A stretch of DNA of 64,000 nt from contig JAKSNF010000007.1 in assembly GCA_024400115.1 (NCBI GenBank), forward strand, positions 20,578 to 84,577, read 5' to 3'. The position numbers and the translations under genes were made by a program. Positions within the stretch are counted from its first letter, which is position 1. Every line of letters begins with the position of its first letter. Below are positions 44,369 to 54,299 of the stretch, in pieces. This DNA is from Paludibacteraceae bacterium. Its GTDB lineage: Bacteria; Bacteroidota; Bacteroidia; Bacteroidales; Paludibacteraceae. The notes under the pieces are model-generated. The model saw nothing but the letters and a program-made list of their open reading frames with translations, had not been told where the DNA came from and searched no databases.

Positions 44369-44770
44369 TTACGCGTTTTTTTGCAAAATTTCTTGCAAAG
44401 GGACCATAACAAATGGTCTATTATGCATTTTAGGGTGTGGTAACATCAACTTTTCGCTCTCAATCCGCACCTCCGGCTCCGTAAAGAGAATGTCGATATC
44501 AATAGTGCGATCGAAATGACGACTATCCACCGATTTGCGCTCTCGTCCCAGTTTCCGCTCAATCTGCTGCGTGAAAACCAAGAACTCTAATGGTTCCATC
44601 TTTGACTCCACATAGGCACAACAATTGCAAAACGCGTTGGGTGACTCAAAATCCACAGCCTTTGAATAGTAGAAAGAGGACCGTTGAGAACAATGTAACA
44701 AACGTAAGGCTTCCTCAATAGTTGCTTCTCTATTCCCCAAATTTGACCCCAATGAGAGATAGTAAAGCAT
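44369..44770 (-). CDS. folK: 2-amino-4-hydroxy-6-hydroxymethyldihydropteridine pyrophosphokinase
   Basis: Folate-pathway enzyme (HPPK) that transfers pyrophosphate from ATP to the pterin. 133 residues starting at the ATG at 44770, where MLYYLSLGSNLGNRE matches the family start; the open frame upstream to 44848 overlaps the CvpA-like gene. The FESPNAFCNC pterin-binding strand, the RHFDRTIDIDILF metal-binding Asp motif and LMLPHPKMHNRPFVMVPL are present. It is slightly short but complete. Its first 41 nt overlap the end of the CvpA-like gene, so translation is probably coupled. Confidence 0.93.
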   Translation of the reverse strand: MLYYLSLGSNLGNREATIEEALRLLHCSQRSSFYYSKAVDFESPNAFCNCCAYVESKMEPLEFLVFTQQIERKLGRERKSVDSRHFDRTIDIDILFTEPEVRIESEKLMLPHPKMHNRPFVMVPLQEILQKNA

Positions 44771-45020
44771 TGCACCACTCAATGATATGTGAATAAAGGA
44801 AAGACTGCGTCTTAAACGCTTCTGGTACAAAGGGGAAGAAACCGTCAATAAGGTTCAATACGAAAATAAGTGCCATAACGATTAAGGCATACTTAACCGT
44901 TCCCCAAGTGGCTTCGAAAACGCGGCCAAAAGCATTGCCACCCTTACCTATCCCTCGTACCAGTCCGAAAAGAACCGGCGCGAGGATGATAAGGTCAGAT
45001 AAAAATGAATAGTGTTCCAT
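44730..45020 (-). CDS. Small CvpA-like membrane protein
   Basis: 96 residues with two hydrophobic segments (DLIILAPVLFGLVRG and YALIVMALIFVLNLIDGFF). The first resembles the N-terminal helix of CvpA, and the second with its following LYSHIIEWCNALL resembles the last CvpA helix. The two middle helices usual in ~165-residue CvpA proteins are absent, so the gene looks internally shortened or belongs to a compact branch. CvpA proteins sit in the inner membrane and are linked to envelope stability; no activity is assigned. 7 bp separates it from the upstream lipoprotein gene. Confidence 0.7.
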   Translation of the reverse strand: MEHYSFLSDLIILAPVLFGLVRGIGKGGNAFGRVFEATWGTVKYALIVMALIFVLNLIDGFFPFVPEAFKTQSFLYSHIIEWCNALLSLIGVKFGE

Positions 45021-45027
45021 CTATTGA

Positions 45028-46530
45028 TTATTTAGCATGTGAACTACGCTTAATGGTAAAGGTATTATGATATTTCTTACCATCTGAGATACGATAACCG
45101 TCCCAATACATATATTCGGGATTATCACCCTCGCTGAAGCTCAAGTCCCACCACTCACAGTCCATTTGTTGTGGATCGTCCTTATCTGCCCAGCGGCAAG
45201 CGAGGTACTTACCATCGACCATATAATCATGTTCTCCCTCTTGCTCAACCCAATTACCCTCTGCATCTTTGGTGTAGTAGTTGTACGTACCATCGTTAAA
45301 GTACTCCCAAGCAACGTTATCGGCTCCGCCGTACGTGCCGGGACCCTCCATAGAGACACCCTCCCAGAAGCCGAGAATCTTCTTGTCATTATCTACTGAT
45401 AAGTCGCGTTCGAGAACAATAACGCCTTCCCGTTGACCTATGTTCGAGCGAACCTCTAAGCGATTGGGACTAACGGAAATGAACTGACTATGATATACGA
45501 TGTCGGAACCCGAAACGGATTTACCTACCTCAGTGAGGTCGTTGCCCATAAGAGTATAATTGAGGACCGTTTGGTTCTCCCATTGGTGGTTGAGTTTACC
45601 TGCTTGCGCAACAGTATATTTGACTTTACCTTCACCATCAAACGTATGAACGGACTTCTCATTGGTGAGAACCGAATCACCATCTTGCAAGAGCACGATC
45701 CACTTGCCGGGAAGGATAGGTTCAATATCGGCTCTAACGGGTGTGATACGCTCCAAGAAGAAAGAATCACGAACGCCATTAGCACGCAGACCGCGCCAAA
45801 TCATATCGTTACCAAAGAGAGTGACATCCCAAGCCTCTCGGTGTTCGCCTGTTTCGTTTACCCAACGAGTGATAAAGAAATCACCATCAAGGATATACTC
45901 GTTGAGTAAATCTCCCGGGTCTTGTACGAATTTGCCCTCTTCATTCTTAGACAAGTATTGATAGGTTCTATCTGCTAAATATACCCATTGGTGATTGATG
46001 TCGCCATAAGCACCGCCCGAGCCGGATTTACCTACCCAAGTACCAATAATATCCTCTGTATAATGAGCTACATCGGTAACGGAAACGTACTCAGCAGCTG
46101 CGAGTGGAGTAGGGAGCGAGTTAATGAAGACAGTAGAGGGGTCTGCATAAAGGTGACCATTCTCAACCTTAATCTTAGGAGCTACCCACTTACGAGCATC
46201 GGATGTACGTTGCCATAGTGTAGTAAGAACATCTTGGTCCACGGTATAAGCCAAAGGCCAAGCGGCACGCCAAGTGCGGTCAGTGAGTAAATCAACACTG
46301 TCGATAGAGGCCTCGGTTTGGGTACCGGTATTATCGTTGTTGAAAGTAAAGATAGTGCGGTTATTAGTCTCAATAGCGTGACCGTTATAATTGACCAGTT
46401 TCCACTTACCGATAAGGTCTTTGCTATAGTCGCGGTGTTCGTCCTTTGGTTTACAACCCGTTGCAAAAAGGAGTAGCAGGGCTGTGAAAGTGAATAGTGA
46501 AAGTGAGAGTTTGTTAATGAACTTTTTCAT
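45028..46530 (-). CDS. Lipoprotein with four lipocalin-like modules
   Basis: 500 residues, lipobox LFATGC at about residue 26. The mature part appears as four beta-barrel-like modules in an A-B-A-B order. The modules begin DLIGKWKLVNYNG (A), DIIGTWVGKSGSGGAYGD (B), ILPGKWIVLLQDGD (A) and KILGFWEGVSMEGPGTYGG (B). The B modules share YQYL/YNYY, NEEGKFVQ/DAEGNWVEQ and EYILDGDFFITRW/DYMVDGKYLACRW segments. Such G-x-W openings mark Bacteroidota lipocalin-like domains. Ligand unknown. It is co-transcribed with the DUF5689-like lipoprotein and TonB receptor, so it may be a surface binding partner of the receptor. Confidence 0.78.
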   Translation of the reverse strand: MKKFINKLSLSLFTFTALLLLFATGCKPKDEHRDYSKDLIGKWKLVNYNGHAIETNNRTIFTFNNDNTGTQTEASIDSVDLLTDRTWRAAWPLAYTVDQDVLTTLWQRTSDARKWVAPKIKVENGHLYADPSTVFINSLPTPLAAAEYVSVTDVAHYTEDIIGTWVGKSGSGGAYGDINHQWVYLADRTYQYLSKNEEGKFVQDPGDLLNEYILDGDFFITRWVNETGEHREAWDVTLFGNDMIWRGLRANGVRDSFFLERITPVRADIEPILPGKWIVLLQDGDSVLTNEKSVHTFDGEGKVKYTVAQAGKLNHQWENQTVLNYTLMGNDLTEVGKSVSGSDIVYHSQFISVSPNRLEVRSNIGQREGVIVLERDLSVDNDKKILGFWEGVSMEGPGTYGGADNVAWEYFNDGTYNYYTKDAEGNWVEQEGEHDYMVDGKYLACRWADKDDPQQMDCEWWDLSFSEGDNPEYMYWDGYRISDGKKYHNTFTIKRSSHAK

Positions 46531-46535
46531 GGCTG

Positions 46536-47888
46536 TTATTTGTTTTTGTTAGAATATTCAGTGGGATTCCAAGGAGTGCCTTCTACGGTTTTCATTTGGA
46601 TATCCGAGATATCGCAAATAGAGATAGCCCAATCGGAACTCTCAGCATCGTATTTAGCATTATCCATATAGAAAGATAAAACGCCCTTAACCGAACCCGA
46701 ATACTCAGGGCAGTGCAGGATACCTACTTTATTCACCCATTGGGCGCCATCGTAGATGAGCGCTTTCTCCTCCTCCTTAGTAGCATCAGGAATGAAAATA
46801 ACATCATCCGTGTGGAAACCTTCTGCTACGCGCTCCTCGGGCACCATAACATAGTAAGTAGTGCCATTGATAGAAGCGGGAAGGTAAGTGCCTTCTGTAG
46901 GTTGTTGCGTGTCGTTCTTAGAGATAGTGTATTGATATTTACCGTCATAAGCACTACCTGCTCCGGGAATATAGAAACGCGCCATCTTGGCATACTCAGA
47001 AACGGAGATTAAGATAAGGTTTCCGTTTATATCCTTAACATAACGAGACTGTGGGTAGTTCATATTCTCCGTTGTAGGTGCAAAGACGTTAGCGTCCGTA
47101 GCCGTTTCGGGGTTATCAAAGGAGCAGTTCTTAATCTCTCCGTTATCGTTCAATTGTCCTGTGTAGTGTACACCCGTAACGCAAACTAATCTGCCATCGT
47201 ATTTACGATTCTCAACAATATTGAGTTTATTGATGTAATCGGTAATAGCGATGGTATCAATCTGCAATTTGCTCTCATCGGGCATACCGATACGCCATGA
47301 ATTACGTTTGAACGTAGCCACATCAATTCTACCCGGTGCCCAACCTACTTTCTCGGACTCCTTATTGGCGTAGATATTGTTGTTATACGATGGTGTGCAG
47401 AGTTGAATCTGGTTAGCATAACGACCTATAGCTAATCCGTTACAGCGGATAATCAACTCTTGTCCACGCGGATAAAGACCCGAGATTGAACCGGCATCAA
47501 CACCTACACGGAGGTTTTGTTGTTCGCCGTTGACAATTTGCTGCAATACAAACGTTTTGTAGAAGTTACCTCCTTCATCGTCCGTCTCAACGCGAGCACG
47601 GATATAGATACCTTCGCCCGTAGAGGGAAGCGTATCCATGGAGAAAAGATACACTCCATCGCCCTTCGTGGCACGCGTACGATAACGGTGAATAGAGTCA
47701 TTCAAATAGTTGCCTTCCTCCGTCATGTACTTATCAATAAACTCATGAATAGTATAGAGATGTCCATCAGCGATAATATCCTTGACCTGTGCCTCTGTGT
47801 AGAAGATAGACTCAGGTTCCGGCGCTTTGGTTGTACATGCAACAAGAGTGAGAGTGAAAGTGAAAAGTAATATAATGAACTTTTTCAT
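46536..47888 (-). CDS. DUF5689-like lipoprotein
   Basis: 450 residues with a lipobox (LTLVACTT) near residue 17. The segment IYTEAQVKDIIADGHLYTIHEFIDKYM through YIRARVETDDEGGNFYKTFVLQQ, then VGVDAGSISGLYPRGQELIIRCNGLAIGRY, resembles the OB-fold-like DUF5689 region that is often encoded beside TonB receptors in Bacteroidota. The C-terminal half is beta-rich and unassigned. The gene lies 17 bp after the TonB receptor and 5 bp before the lipocalin-like lipoprotein. It likely acts at the outer-membrane surface with the receptor. Confidence 0.7.
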   Translation of the reverse strand: MKKFIILLFTFTLTLVACTTKAPEPESIFYTEAQVKDIIADGHLYTIHEFIDKYMTEEGNYLNDSIHRYRTRATKGDGVYLFSMDTLPSTGEGIYIRARVETDDEGGNFYKTFVLQQIVNGEQQNLRVGVDAGSISGLYPRGQELIIRCNGLAIGRYANQIQLCTPSYNNNIYANKESEKVGWAPGRIDVATFKRNSWRIGMPDESKLQIDTIAITDYINKLNIVENRKYDGRLVCVTGVHYTGQLNDNGEIKNCSFDNPETATDANVFAPTTENMNYPQSRYVKDINGNLILISVSEYAKMARFYIPGAGSAYDGKYQYTISKNDTQQPTEGTYLPASINGTTYYVMVPEERVAEGFHTDDVIFIPDATKEEEKALIYDGAQWVNKVGILHCPEYSGSVKGVLSFYMDNAKYDAESSDWAISICDISDIQMKTVEGTPWNPTEYSNKNK

Positions 47889-47904
47889 AATGCTGTCCTC
47901 CTAA

Positions 47905-50900
47905 TTAAAATTTATACGTAAGGGTTAAATAGAAATTGGTGCCCCAAGCATAATAATACTTAGAGGGGAACTTCCATGCATTAGGTGTGATAACAGAATT
48001 CTCACCATCTGCTGTGGCTTGCAGTGACTGACGCGGCAAACGAGCCTGTTGGTATCCACCGGTTTTGAAATGGGTATTATTCGTGAGGTTCGTTACGTTT
48101 AAGTTAATGGAGAGAGACTGACGATTAGGCAGATAAATGAGTTTACCTACACTAATATCCACAATGAAACGATTGAGCGGATTGGTTGCTGTTAAGGACT
48201 CCTGCTCGGAGAGGAGATTATACGGATAGCGCAATTCGGGAACGCCGTTCTCATCGAAGATAGCATTAGCAGGATAGCCGTTGATACGTTCCTCACTATT
48301 GAGGTTCAGCTTCATACCATCACAAGTGGCAATAGCAGAAGGCGTCTCGGGGAACTTCTTATTGGTATCTCCGTACCAACCGTTCACTGTTGTTCCGTCT
48401 GCACGTACACCGGTGAATAAGCCCTTCATACGGCGAGAAGGAGCAATGTCGAGGAAGTTCCAATCGTAGTAACTGACCGTAACGTCGGCAAACCACATTT
48501 TAGGATGGAAGAAGGATAGTTTGAGAGAAGCGTTGACTTGCGGACCGGTAGAAACGCGGAGACCTTTGAACAAAACGCTATCACGTACCTCATAGATAGG
48601 AGTGATGTTATTCGTTGTCTTGTTATACATCTCGCCCATAGACATGCCGTTCTCAGCAGAGGTTACGCTGAAGGCATTGGTGGTATAACGATAATCACCT
48701 ACGGAAGCAGCACCGGTCAACGTGAAGTACGTTCCGAGTTTAACTGCTACGGCAGCTTCTACACCGCAGTGACGGCGATTGATACCGGTAATGGCTTGGT
48801 TAACGAAGGTGCGAACCTCATCGTCGTAATAGCCATTGAGTTCGGTTCCGTCCCAGAAACGTGTATAGAATCCAGTAACACGACCGCGAACGATATTATA
48901 GTTAAACTCATAAGTCAAGTCACCACCAACCACTTTCTCGGAAGCAGCATAATAATCCTTGAGGTTCTTGGCTGCATCGTGGGTGTAAATGTTATCCACT
49001 ACGCGATCGTGCACGCGTTGCGATATATAGGCATCGCGCGCGAGAGGAGCGGTAGTCTGTGCCAAAGCGTTGAACTTAATGTGATTACGTCCGTCAATCT
49101 TATAATTGAATCCGGCTTTGAAGGCAGGGTCAATGAAATGGTGCCAAGTACCCAAAAGGATAGCAGGACGCTCAGCAAAGACGGAAGCAAAATTATTGTC
49201 GCGACCTAAATACTTAGTGGCGTTATCTGTGCCTTCGGCTAAGAGACTAAGATAGAGTGCACGACCGTTAATCATGTTGGTCGAGCGCATCATGTTGGAG
49301 TAAGTCACTTGAAGTGCGTAGTACACGTCTATGTCTTGGAACTTCCACTCGTTCTGAGCCCACAGTTTAGCGGTGGTTATGTTAATGCGATAGTCGTAAC
49401 CAAAGCGGTCACCTGTTTTGATATTCTTAGGATTCTGTCCGTTCTCAATCCACGAGCGGTAGTCGTTCTGCATAGTCCAATTGATTTCGGATTGGGTCAG
49501 ACCAATGTTATTACTGAGCTCACGCATATCGCGATCTGCGAATGGGTCAACATCTTTCCATTGGTTGGCTCCTAAAAGGTCATCAATCGTCTTGAAGTGA
49601 ATACCCTGACTCTGCTTAGCCTCCAAACCAACGGTAACCTTGAGGTTCTTTTGGTTATTGTAAGCATAGTTAATATTGATGCCGCCTTCTTGTATGTCGT
49701 TATGACGGCGTTCAACCATATACTTGGCTATACCATCCGGATGAATAGCATTCTGCGCATAGTTGGCTGCATAAAGAGCATCCCAATCAATGTGGGTAAC
49801 CTTCGGGTCGCGGTTATGCCATGCGTTAACCTTATTGTTATAAACGGTAGGATCAATCGAACCACCGATAATATTACCATCTGCACCAACAAAACCTTGA
49901 CCTAACGAGCGACCAACGAGGTCGGCTCCGGCAAAGAGTCCATAAGGATAATGTTCCCCGTTATCGTTAAAGAGTTGTGATGAATAGGAGTCAACTATTT
50001 GTCCATCCCACATGAAAGAGGGTAATTGGCGATAATAGTCGGGACGCGGGTCAGGAGCGTTGAAGAACTGAATAGCCGAGTTGGAATACATAGAGTAGTG
50101 ATAACCGGCTGCCAGTTTGATGATGTTCTTATCATTAATCTTCAACTCTACAGAAGCAATAGCCGTGGGGTCATAACTATGCACGATACGAGAGTTACGA
50201 ACTTTGCCGTCCTGATAGCCCCAATAAGGGTTGTAATTAATCGAACCATAAAGATCGTATGCCTCTTGCGTTACTGCACCCGATTGACCGCGCTCCGTCG
50301 GAGCACCAAAAGTAAGGATATTAAACTTGCCCTTATCCCATTTCTTTTCTGCGGAGAAGAAATAGCCAAGTGAGTTATAACGGATACCCTCACCAATGAT
50401 ACCTTGGTTATCTACATAAGGTGAGAATCGGTAGGCTATTTGTCCAACAAAAGACCAACCTTTAGCCAAAGGACCGGAAGCATAGGTAATGTTTGCACGC
50501 GCTTTGTAGTTCCGGTTAGTTCCGGCTACGCCCACTTTCCAACCTTGTGCGTAGTTAGAGGCGTTCTGTAAATAATTCGTAGCCGTACCTAAACCTCCAA
50601 AACTAAAACTGGTGGCTTCTATCGGTTGAACAGTCTCTTTATAACGCGTAGCGTCATTCAAACCACCCATGGCAGAGAAATTAAACATGCCACGTTCGGC
50701 AGAATTGAAGTTCAAACCTTGAATGTAACTCTGCTCATACGTTTGGGCATAACCACGATTGCGATACCGAGCGGTTGACCAAGCCCATGAGGTAACCGTG
50801 TTAAACACATCCGTAGAAGCTGACGCTGCCGAGGATTGTGCTTGAGACTTACCTTCATCGTCGTTGATGTCGTTATCTCCCAACGTGAGAAGAATCTCTT

Positions 50901-51225
50901 CTTGGGATTCACGAAGAATGTTAGGTTGAAGCATGATGGCATCGAGGTCGGTCGTCTGATTATCCACAAGGGAGACTAACTCAATGGTACCGATGAATCC
51001 TTCTGCTTCAATGATTAGTTCGTCATCTCCTGCTTCCAAGTAGATAAGAGAGAATTCTCCGTTATCGTTGGTAGAAGTGGAGATAGCTTGATTGGCAAGG
51101 GTCACGATGGCGTTCGTTATCGGCGCGCCCGACTGATCCGATACCAATCTTCCTTTGAGAGCCGTCTGTGCTTGCAAACCAAGTGCAGCAAGGAGCACGA
51201 AGGCGAGGAAAAGAAGTTTTCTCAT
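47905..51225 (-). CDS. TonB-dependent outer-membrane receptor with carboxypeptidase-like N-terminal domain
   Basis: 1106 residues. Signal peptide (FLAFVLLAALGLQAQ), a carboxypeptidase-regulatory-like domain (about 20-98, LKGRLVSDQSGAPITNAIVTLAN), a plug with RGYAQTYEQSYIQGLNFN and a long barrel ending in a terminal Phe (YLTLTYKF). No SusD partner is encoded here; instead two lipoproteins follow, so a substrate other than the glycans of classical PULs is possible. The plug is divergent and I could not infer a ligand. It is preceded by asnS and a 76-bp gap with a 9-nt tract; no sigma-ABfr promoter is seen there. Confidence 0.9.
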   Translation of the reverse strand: MRKLLFLAFVLLAALGLQAQTALKGRLVSDQSGAPITNAIVTLANQAISTSTNDNGEFSLIYLEAGDDELIIEAEGFIGTIELVSLVDNQTTDLDAIMLQPNILRESQEEILLTLGDNDINDDEGKSQAQSSAASASTDVFNTVTSWAWSTARYRNRGYAQTYEQSYIQGLNFNSAERGMFNFSAMGGLNDATRYKETVQPIEATSFSFGGLGTATNYLQNASNYAQGWKVGVAGTNRNYKARANITYASGPLAKGWSFVGQIAYRFSPYVDNQGIIGEGIRYNSLGYFFSAEKKWDKGKFNILTFGAPTERGQSGAVTQEAYDLYGSINYNPYWGYQDGKVRNSRIVHSYDPTAIASVELKINDKNIIKLAAGYHYSMYSNSAIQFFNAPDPRPDYYRQLPSFMWDGQIVDSYSSQLFNDNGEHYPYGLFAGADLVGRSLGQGFVGADGNIIGGSIDPTVYNNKVNAWHNRDPKVTHIDWDALYAANYAQNAIHPDGIAKYMVERRHNDIQEGGININYAYNNQKNLKVTVGLEAKQSQGIHFKTIDDLLGANQWKDVDPFADRDMRELSNNIGLTQSEINWTMQNDYRSWIENGQNPKNIKTGDRFGYDYRINITTAKLWAQNEWKFQDIDVYYALQVTYSNMMRSTNMINGRALYLSLLAEGTDNATKYLGRDNNFASVFAERPAILLGTWHHFIDPAFKAGFNYKIDGRNHIKFNALAQTTAPLARDAYISQRVHDRVVDNIYTHDAAKNLKDYYAASEKVVGGDLTYEFNYNIVRGRVTGFYTRFWDGTELNGYYDDEVRTFVNQAITGINRRHCGVEAAVAVKLGTYFTLTGAASVGDYRYTTNAFSVTSAENGMSMGEMYNKTTNNITPIYEVRDSVLFKGLRVSTGPQVNASLKLSFFHPKMWFADVTVSYYDWNFLDIAPSRRMKGLFTGVRADGTTVNGWYGDTNKKFPETPSAIATCDGMKLNLNSEERINGYPANAIFDENGVPELRYPYNLLSEQESLTATNPLNRFIVDISVGKLIYLPNRQSLSINLNVTNLTNNTHFKTGGYQQARLPRQSLQATADGENSVITPNAWKFPSKYYYAWGTNFYLTLTYKF

Positions 51226-51236
51226 AATGTATTTTT

Positions 51237-51296
51237 TTTAGTTATTTTAGTTTGTCTAGTTATTCTAGATTGTCTAGTTAGTCTAGTTATCCACTG
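51237..51296. repeat. 9-nt-period tract (TTGTCTAGT) between TonB receptor and asnS
   Basis: Units around TTGTCTAGT, TATTCTAGA, TTGTCTAGT, TAGTCTAGT. Fills the gap between asnS stop and the receptor start; each half-unit contains CTAG. Confidence 0.7.
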
Positions 51297-51300
51297 TTTT

Positions 51301-52725
51301 TTAGAATTCAGCGGTCTTCGGTGTTCTTGGGAACGGAATGACATCACGGATGTTCTGCATGCCCGTTACAAAGAGCATCAAACGCTCAAAGCCTAAACCA
51401 AAACCGGCATGTGGACACGAACCGAAACGACGCGTATCCAAATACCATGTCATATCTTTCATCGGGATATGACGAGCCTCAATCTCGGATATTAGTTTGT
51501 CGTAACTCTCTTCACGAACACTACCACCGATAATCTCTCCAATCTGCGGGAAGAGCACATCGGTACCTTGTACGGTTTGACCTGAACGTCCGTTATAGCC
51601 ACTTTCTTTCTCATCAATCTTCATATAGAAAGCCTTAATTGCTTTCGGGTAGTTGGTCATAATAATAGGACGTTTGAAATGCTCCTCAACCAAATAACGC
51701 TCATGCTCTGAACTGAGGTCGTCACCCCACTCACATGGGAACTCAAACTTATGGCCGTTCTGTTTCGCCTCTTGAAGAATGCGAATACCTTCCGTGTAGG
51801 GTAGGTGCACAAAATCTTTATCAATCACGGAACGTAAACGCTCAATCAAACCTTTATCTACAAACTGATTGAGGAACTCAAGATCATCCATGCAATGGTC
51901 GAGCGCCCAACGAACGCAATACTTAATGAAATCTTCCTCTAATGCCATGAGTTCTTCAAGGTCCATGAAGGCAATCTCAGGTTCAATCATCCAGAACTCA
52001 GCGAGGTGGCGAGGGGTATTACTATTCTCTGCACGGAAAGTAGGACCAAAGGTATAAATCTTACCTAAGGCCGTTGCGCCTAACTCACCTTCTAACTGAC
52101 CGGATACAGTGAGGGACGTTTGTTTGCCGAAGAAATCGTCCGAATAGTCGATCTTGCCTTCCTCATTCTTTTTGAGGTTGTATAAATTCTTAGTAGTTAC
52201 TTGGAACATTTGCCCTGCACCCTCACAGTCTGAAGCGGTGATGAGTGGAGTGTGGAAATAATAGTACCCATGCTCATGGAAATAGGTGTGGATAGCCATC
52301 GCCATATTATGACGGATACGGAAGACGGCACCGAATGTATTTGTACGCGGGCGCAAGTGCGCAATCGTGCGCAAGTATTCCATAGATAATCCTTTCTTTT
52401 GCAACGGATACTCGTCGGGGTCTGCGGTTCCATATACAACCAGTTCCGTAAGTTGAATCTCTACCGCCTGACCGGCACCTTGAGACTCAACCAGAATACC
52501 TGTAACGGCAATGCACGCTCCCGTGGTGACGGGTTTGAGTTGCTCCTCGGGGAATTTTTCTAAATCCACTACTACCTGAATGTTTTTAATCGTAGATCCG
52601 TCATTGAGGGCAATGAACGACACGTTCTTATTGCCTCGACGGCTACGAACCCAACCGCGAACGTTAATAGGTTCGCCAAACGCTTTGCTTTGAAGGGCGT
52701 TAATGACTTCTGTTCTTTTTAACAT
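51301..52725 (-). CDS. asnS: Asparagine--tRNA ligase
   Basis: 474-residue class IIb synthetase charging tRNA-Asn. OB-fold anticodon domain at the N-terminus ([23 protein letters not shown]), motif 2 ([25 protein letters not shown]) and motif 3 near the C-terminus ([22 protein letters not shown]). Length and order are typical. Its upstream gap to dnaB is filled by a 7-nt tract and its downstream gap by a 9-nt tract. Confidence 0.96.
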   Translation of the reverse strand: MLKRTEVINALQSKAFGEPINVRGWVRSRRGNKNVSFIALNDGSTIKNIQVVVDLEKFPEEQLKPVTTGACIAVTGILVESQGAGQAVEIQLTELVVYGTADPDEYPLQKKGLSMEYLRTIAHLRPRTNTFGAVFRIRHNMAMAIHTYFHEHGYYYFHTPLITASDCEGAGQMFQVTTKNLYNLKKNEEGKIDYSDDFFGKQTSLTVSGQLEGELGATALGKIYTFGPTFRAENSNTPRHLAEFWMIEPEIAFMDLEELMALEEDFIKYCVRWALDHCMDDLEFLNQFVDKGLIERLRSVIDKDFVHLPYTEGIRILQEAKQNGHKFEFPCEWGDDLSSEHERYLVEEHFKRPIIMTNYPKAIKAFYMKIDEKESGYNGRSGQTVQGTDVLFPQIGEIIGGSVREESYDKLISEIEARHIPMKDMTWYLDTRRFGSCPHAGFGLGFERLMLFVTGMQNIRDVIPFPRTPKTAEF

Positions 52726-52734
52726 ATCTTTTTC

Positions 52735-52780
52735 TTTAAACTTTAAACTCTATACTTTAAACTCTAAACTCTAAACTAAA
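52735..52780. repeat. TTTAAAC/TCTAAAC 7-nt tract between asnS and dnaB
   Basis: TTTAAAC, TTTAAAC, TCTATAC, TTTAAAC, TCTAAAC, TCTAAAC, TAAAACG. Intergenic; on the minus strand it begins with the dnaB stop codon (TAG, 52778-52776). Unlike the in-gene copies it has no TCCACT unit. Confidence 0.88.
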
Positions 52781-54299
52781 ACGGCACATCCATACTAGCA
52801 CCGTCGGCGCTCATGTCATTCATACGGGAACTGACGGATATCTCGCCGGGCTCGGGTAGGGGAGCTGCCGGATAATCGTTCAACTCATTCTCATCCCATG
52901 TCTCGTCCTCATTTTGGAACTTAGCCAACTTAGAACGGAAACGTAACCATATCTCATCGGTAGCACCGTTACGATGCTTAGCTACAATAATCTGACCTAA
53001 ACCACGTAAATCTTTTCCCGTCTTTTCGTCATTATACAAACGATAATACTCAGGACGGTGAATGAAGCAAACCATATCCGCATCTTGCTCAATCGCTCCC
53101 GATTCACGGAGGTCACTCAGTTGTGGTTTCTTACCATCCACTCCTGTACGTGCTTCTACGCCGCGGTTCAATTGTGATAACGCGATAATTGGTATATCCA
53201 ATTCTTTAGCAAGTGCTTTAAGATTGCGGGAGATGATACTAACCTCTTGTTCTCGAGAACCAAAGTTCATGCCGGAGGCGTTCATCAACTGGAGGTAGTC
53301 TATGATAATGAGTTCTATCTTGTGCTCCTTGACCAATTTGCGCGCCTTGGAGCGTAATTCAAACACGGACAAAGAGGGAGTGTCATCTACATAAATAGGC
53401 GCTCCAAGCAGTTCGTTGACCTTATGCTCCAATTGCGACCACTCGGCGTTGCTCAGTTTGCCGTTCTTGATTTTATCACCTTCAATCTCGCACACGTTCA
53501 TAATCAAACGATTAACGAGTTGAACGTTACTCATCTCCAAGGAGAACATAGCTACGGCTTTATGATAATTGACAGCGATGTTCTTCGCCATAGAGAGCAC
53601 AAAGGCCGTCTTACCCATCGCGGGACGAGCTGCAATAATAATCAAATCCGACTTTTGCCAACCGGACGTAATCTTATCCAATGCTTTAAATCCTGATGGA
53701 ATACCGGAAATATTGCCTTCGTTCTTACCGGCCTTGCGCATTCGGTCGAAGGCCTCGGCGATGACGGGGTCAATCTGCGTCACATCTCTTTTTTGTGCTC
53801 GTTGAGAAATTTCAAAGATATCCGACTCAGCGGCTTGCATGAGTTCTTCTACATCTTGTGTCTCATCATAAGCAGACTCTTCGACACGACTGGCCATCTG
53901 AATCAGTTCACGTGCAGTTGCTTTTTGTGCTACAATTTGGGCATGATAATGCAGGTGAGCCGTTGAGGCTACCTTGCGTGTTAGTTCGCTTAGATAAATA
54001 GGTCCTCCTGCTTCGTTGAGTGTACCTTGCGACTTGAGTTTCTCTGCCACAGAGAGTACATCAATCGGCTGATCCTTGGCTGCCAACGCACGAATAGCCT
54101 CAAAGACGAGACGATTCTGGTCCTTGTAGAAAGACTCAGGACGAAGCAAATCTGCCACGGTAGCATAAGCATCCTTTTCTATCATGATAGCTCCTAATAC
54201 GGAGTCCTCCAACTCAATGGCTTGAGGAGGCAGTTTGCCTAAATCATTGGGACCCACTTGGGGTGCAGAGGGACGTTTATAATTCTTAGTGTTTGCCAT
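52776..54299 (-). CDS. dnaB: Replicative DNA helicase
   Basis: 507-residue DnaB. N-terminal domain (PPQAIELEDSVLGAIMIEKDAY), linker helix, and a RecA-like core with Walker A (RPAMGKTAFVLSMAKN), Walker B (LIIIDYLQLM), the DnaB motif GVEARTGVDGKKPQLSDLRESGAIEQDAD and an Arg-finger-bearing end (KHRNGATDEIWLRF). No intein is present. It overlaps the meaB stop by 14 nt, and is likely co-transcribed with meaB and asnS. Confidence 0.96.
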   Translation of the reverse strand: MANTKNYKRPSAPQVGPNDLGKLPPQAIELEDSVLGAIMIEKDAYATVADLLRPESFYKDQNRLVFEAIRALAAKDQPIDVLSVAEKLKSQGTLNEAGGPIYLSELTRKVASTAHLHYHAQIVAQKATARELIQMASRVEESAYDETQDVEELMQAAESDIFEISQRAQKRDVTQIDPVIAEAFDRMRKAGKNEGNISGIPSGFKALDKITSGWQKSDLIIIAARPAMGKTAFVLSMAKNIAVNYHKAVAMFSLEMSNVQLVNRLIMNVCEIEGDKIKNGKLSNAEWSQLEHKVNELLGAPIYVDDTPSLSVFELRSKARKLVKEHKIELIIIDYLQLMNASGMNFGSREQEVSIISRNLKALAKELDIPIIALSQLNRGVEARTGVDGKKPQLSDLRESGAIEQDADMVCFIHRPEYYRLYNDEKTGKDLRGLGQIIVAKHRNGATDEIWLRFRSKLAKFQNEDETWDENELNDYPAAPLPEPGEISVSSRMNDMSADGASMDVPF

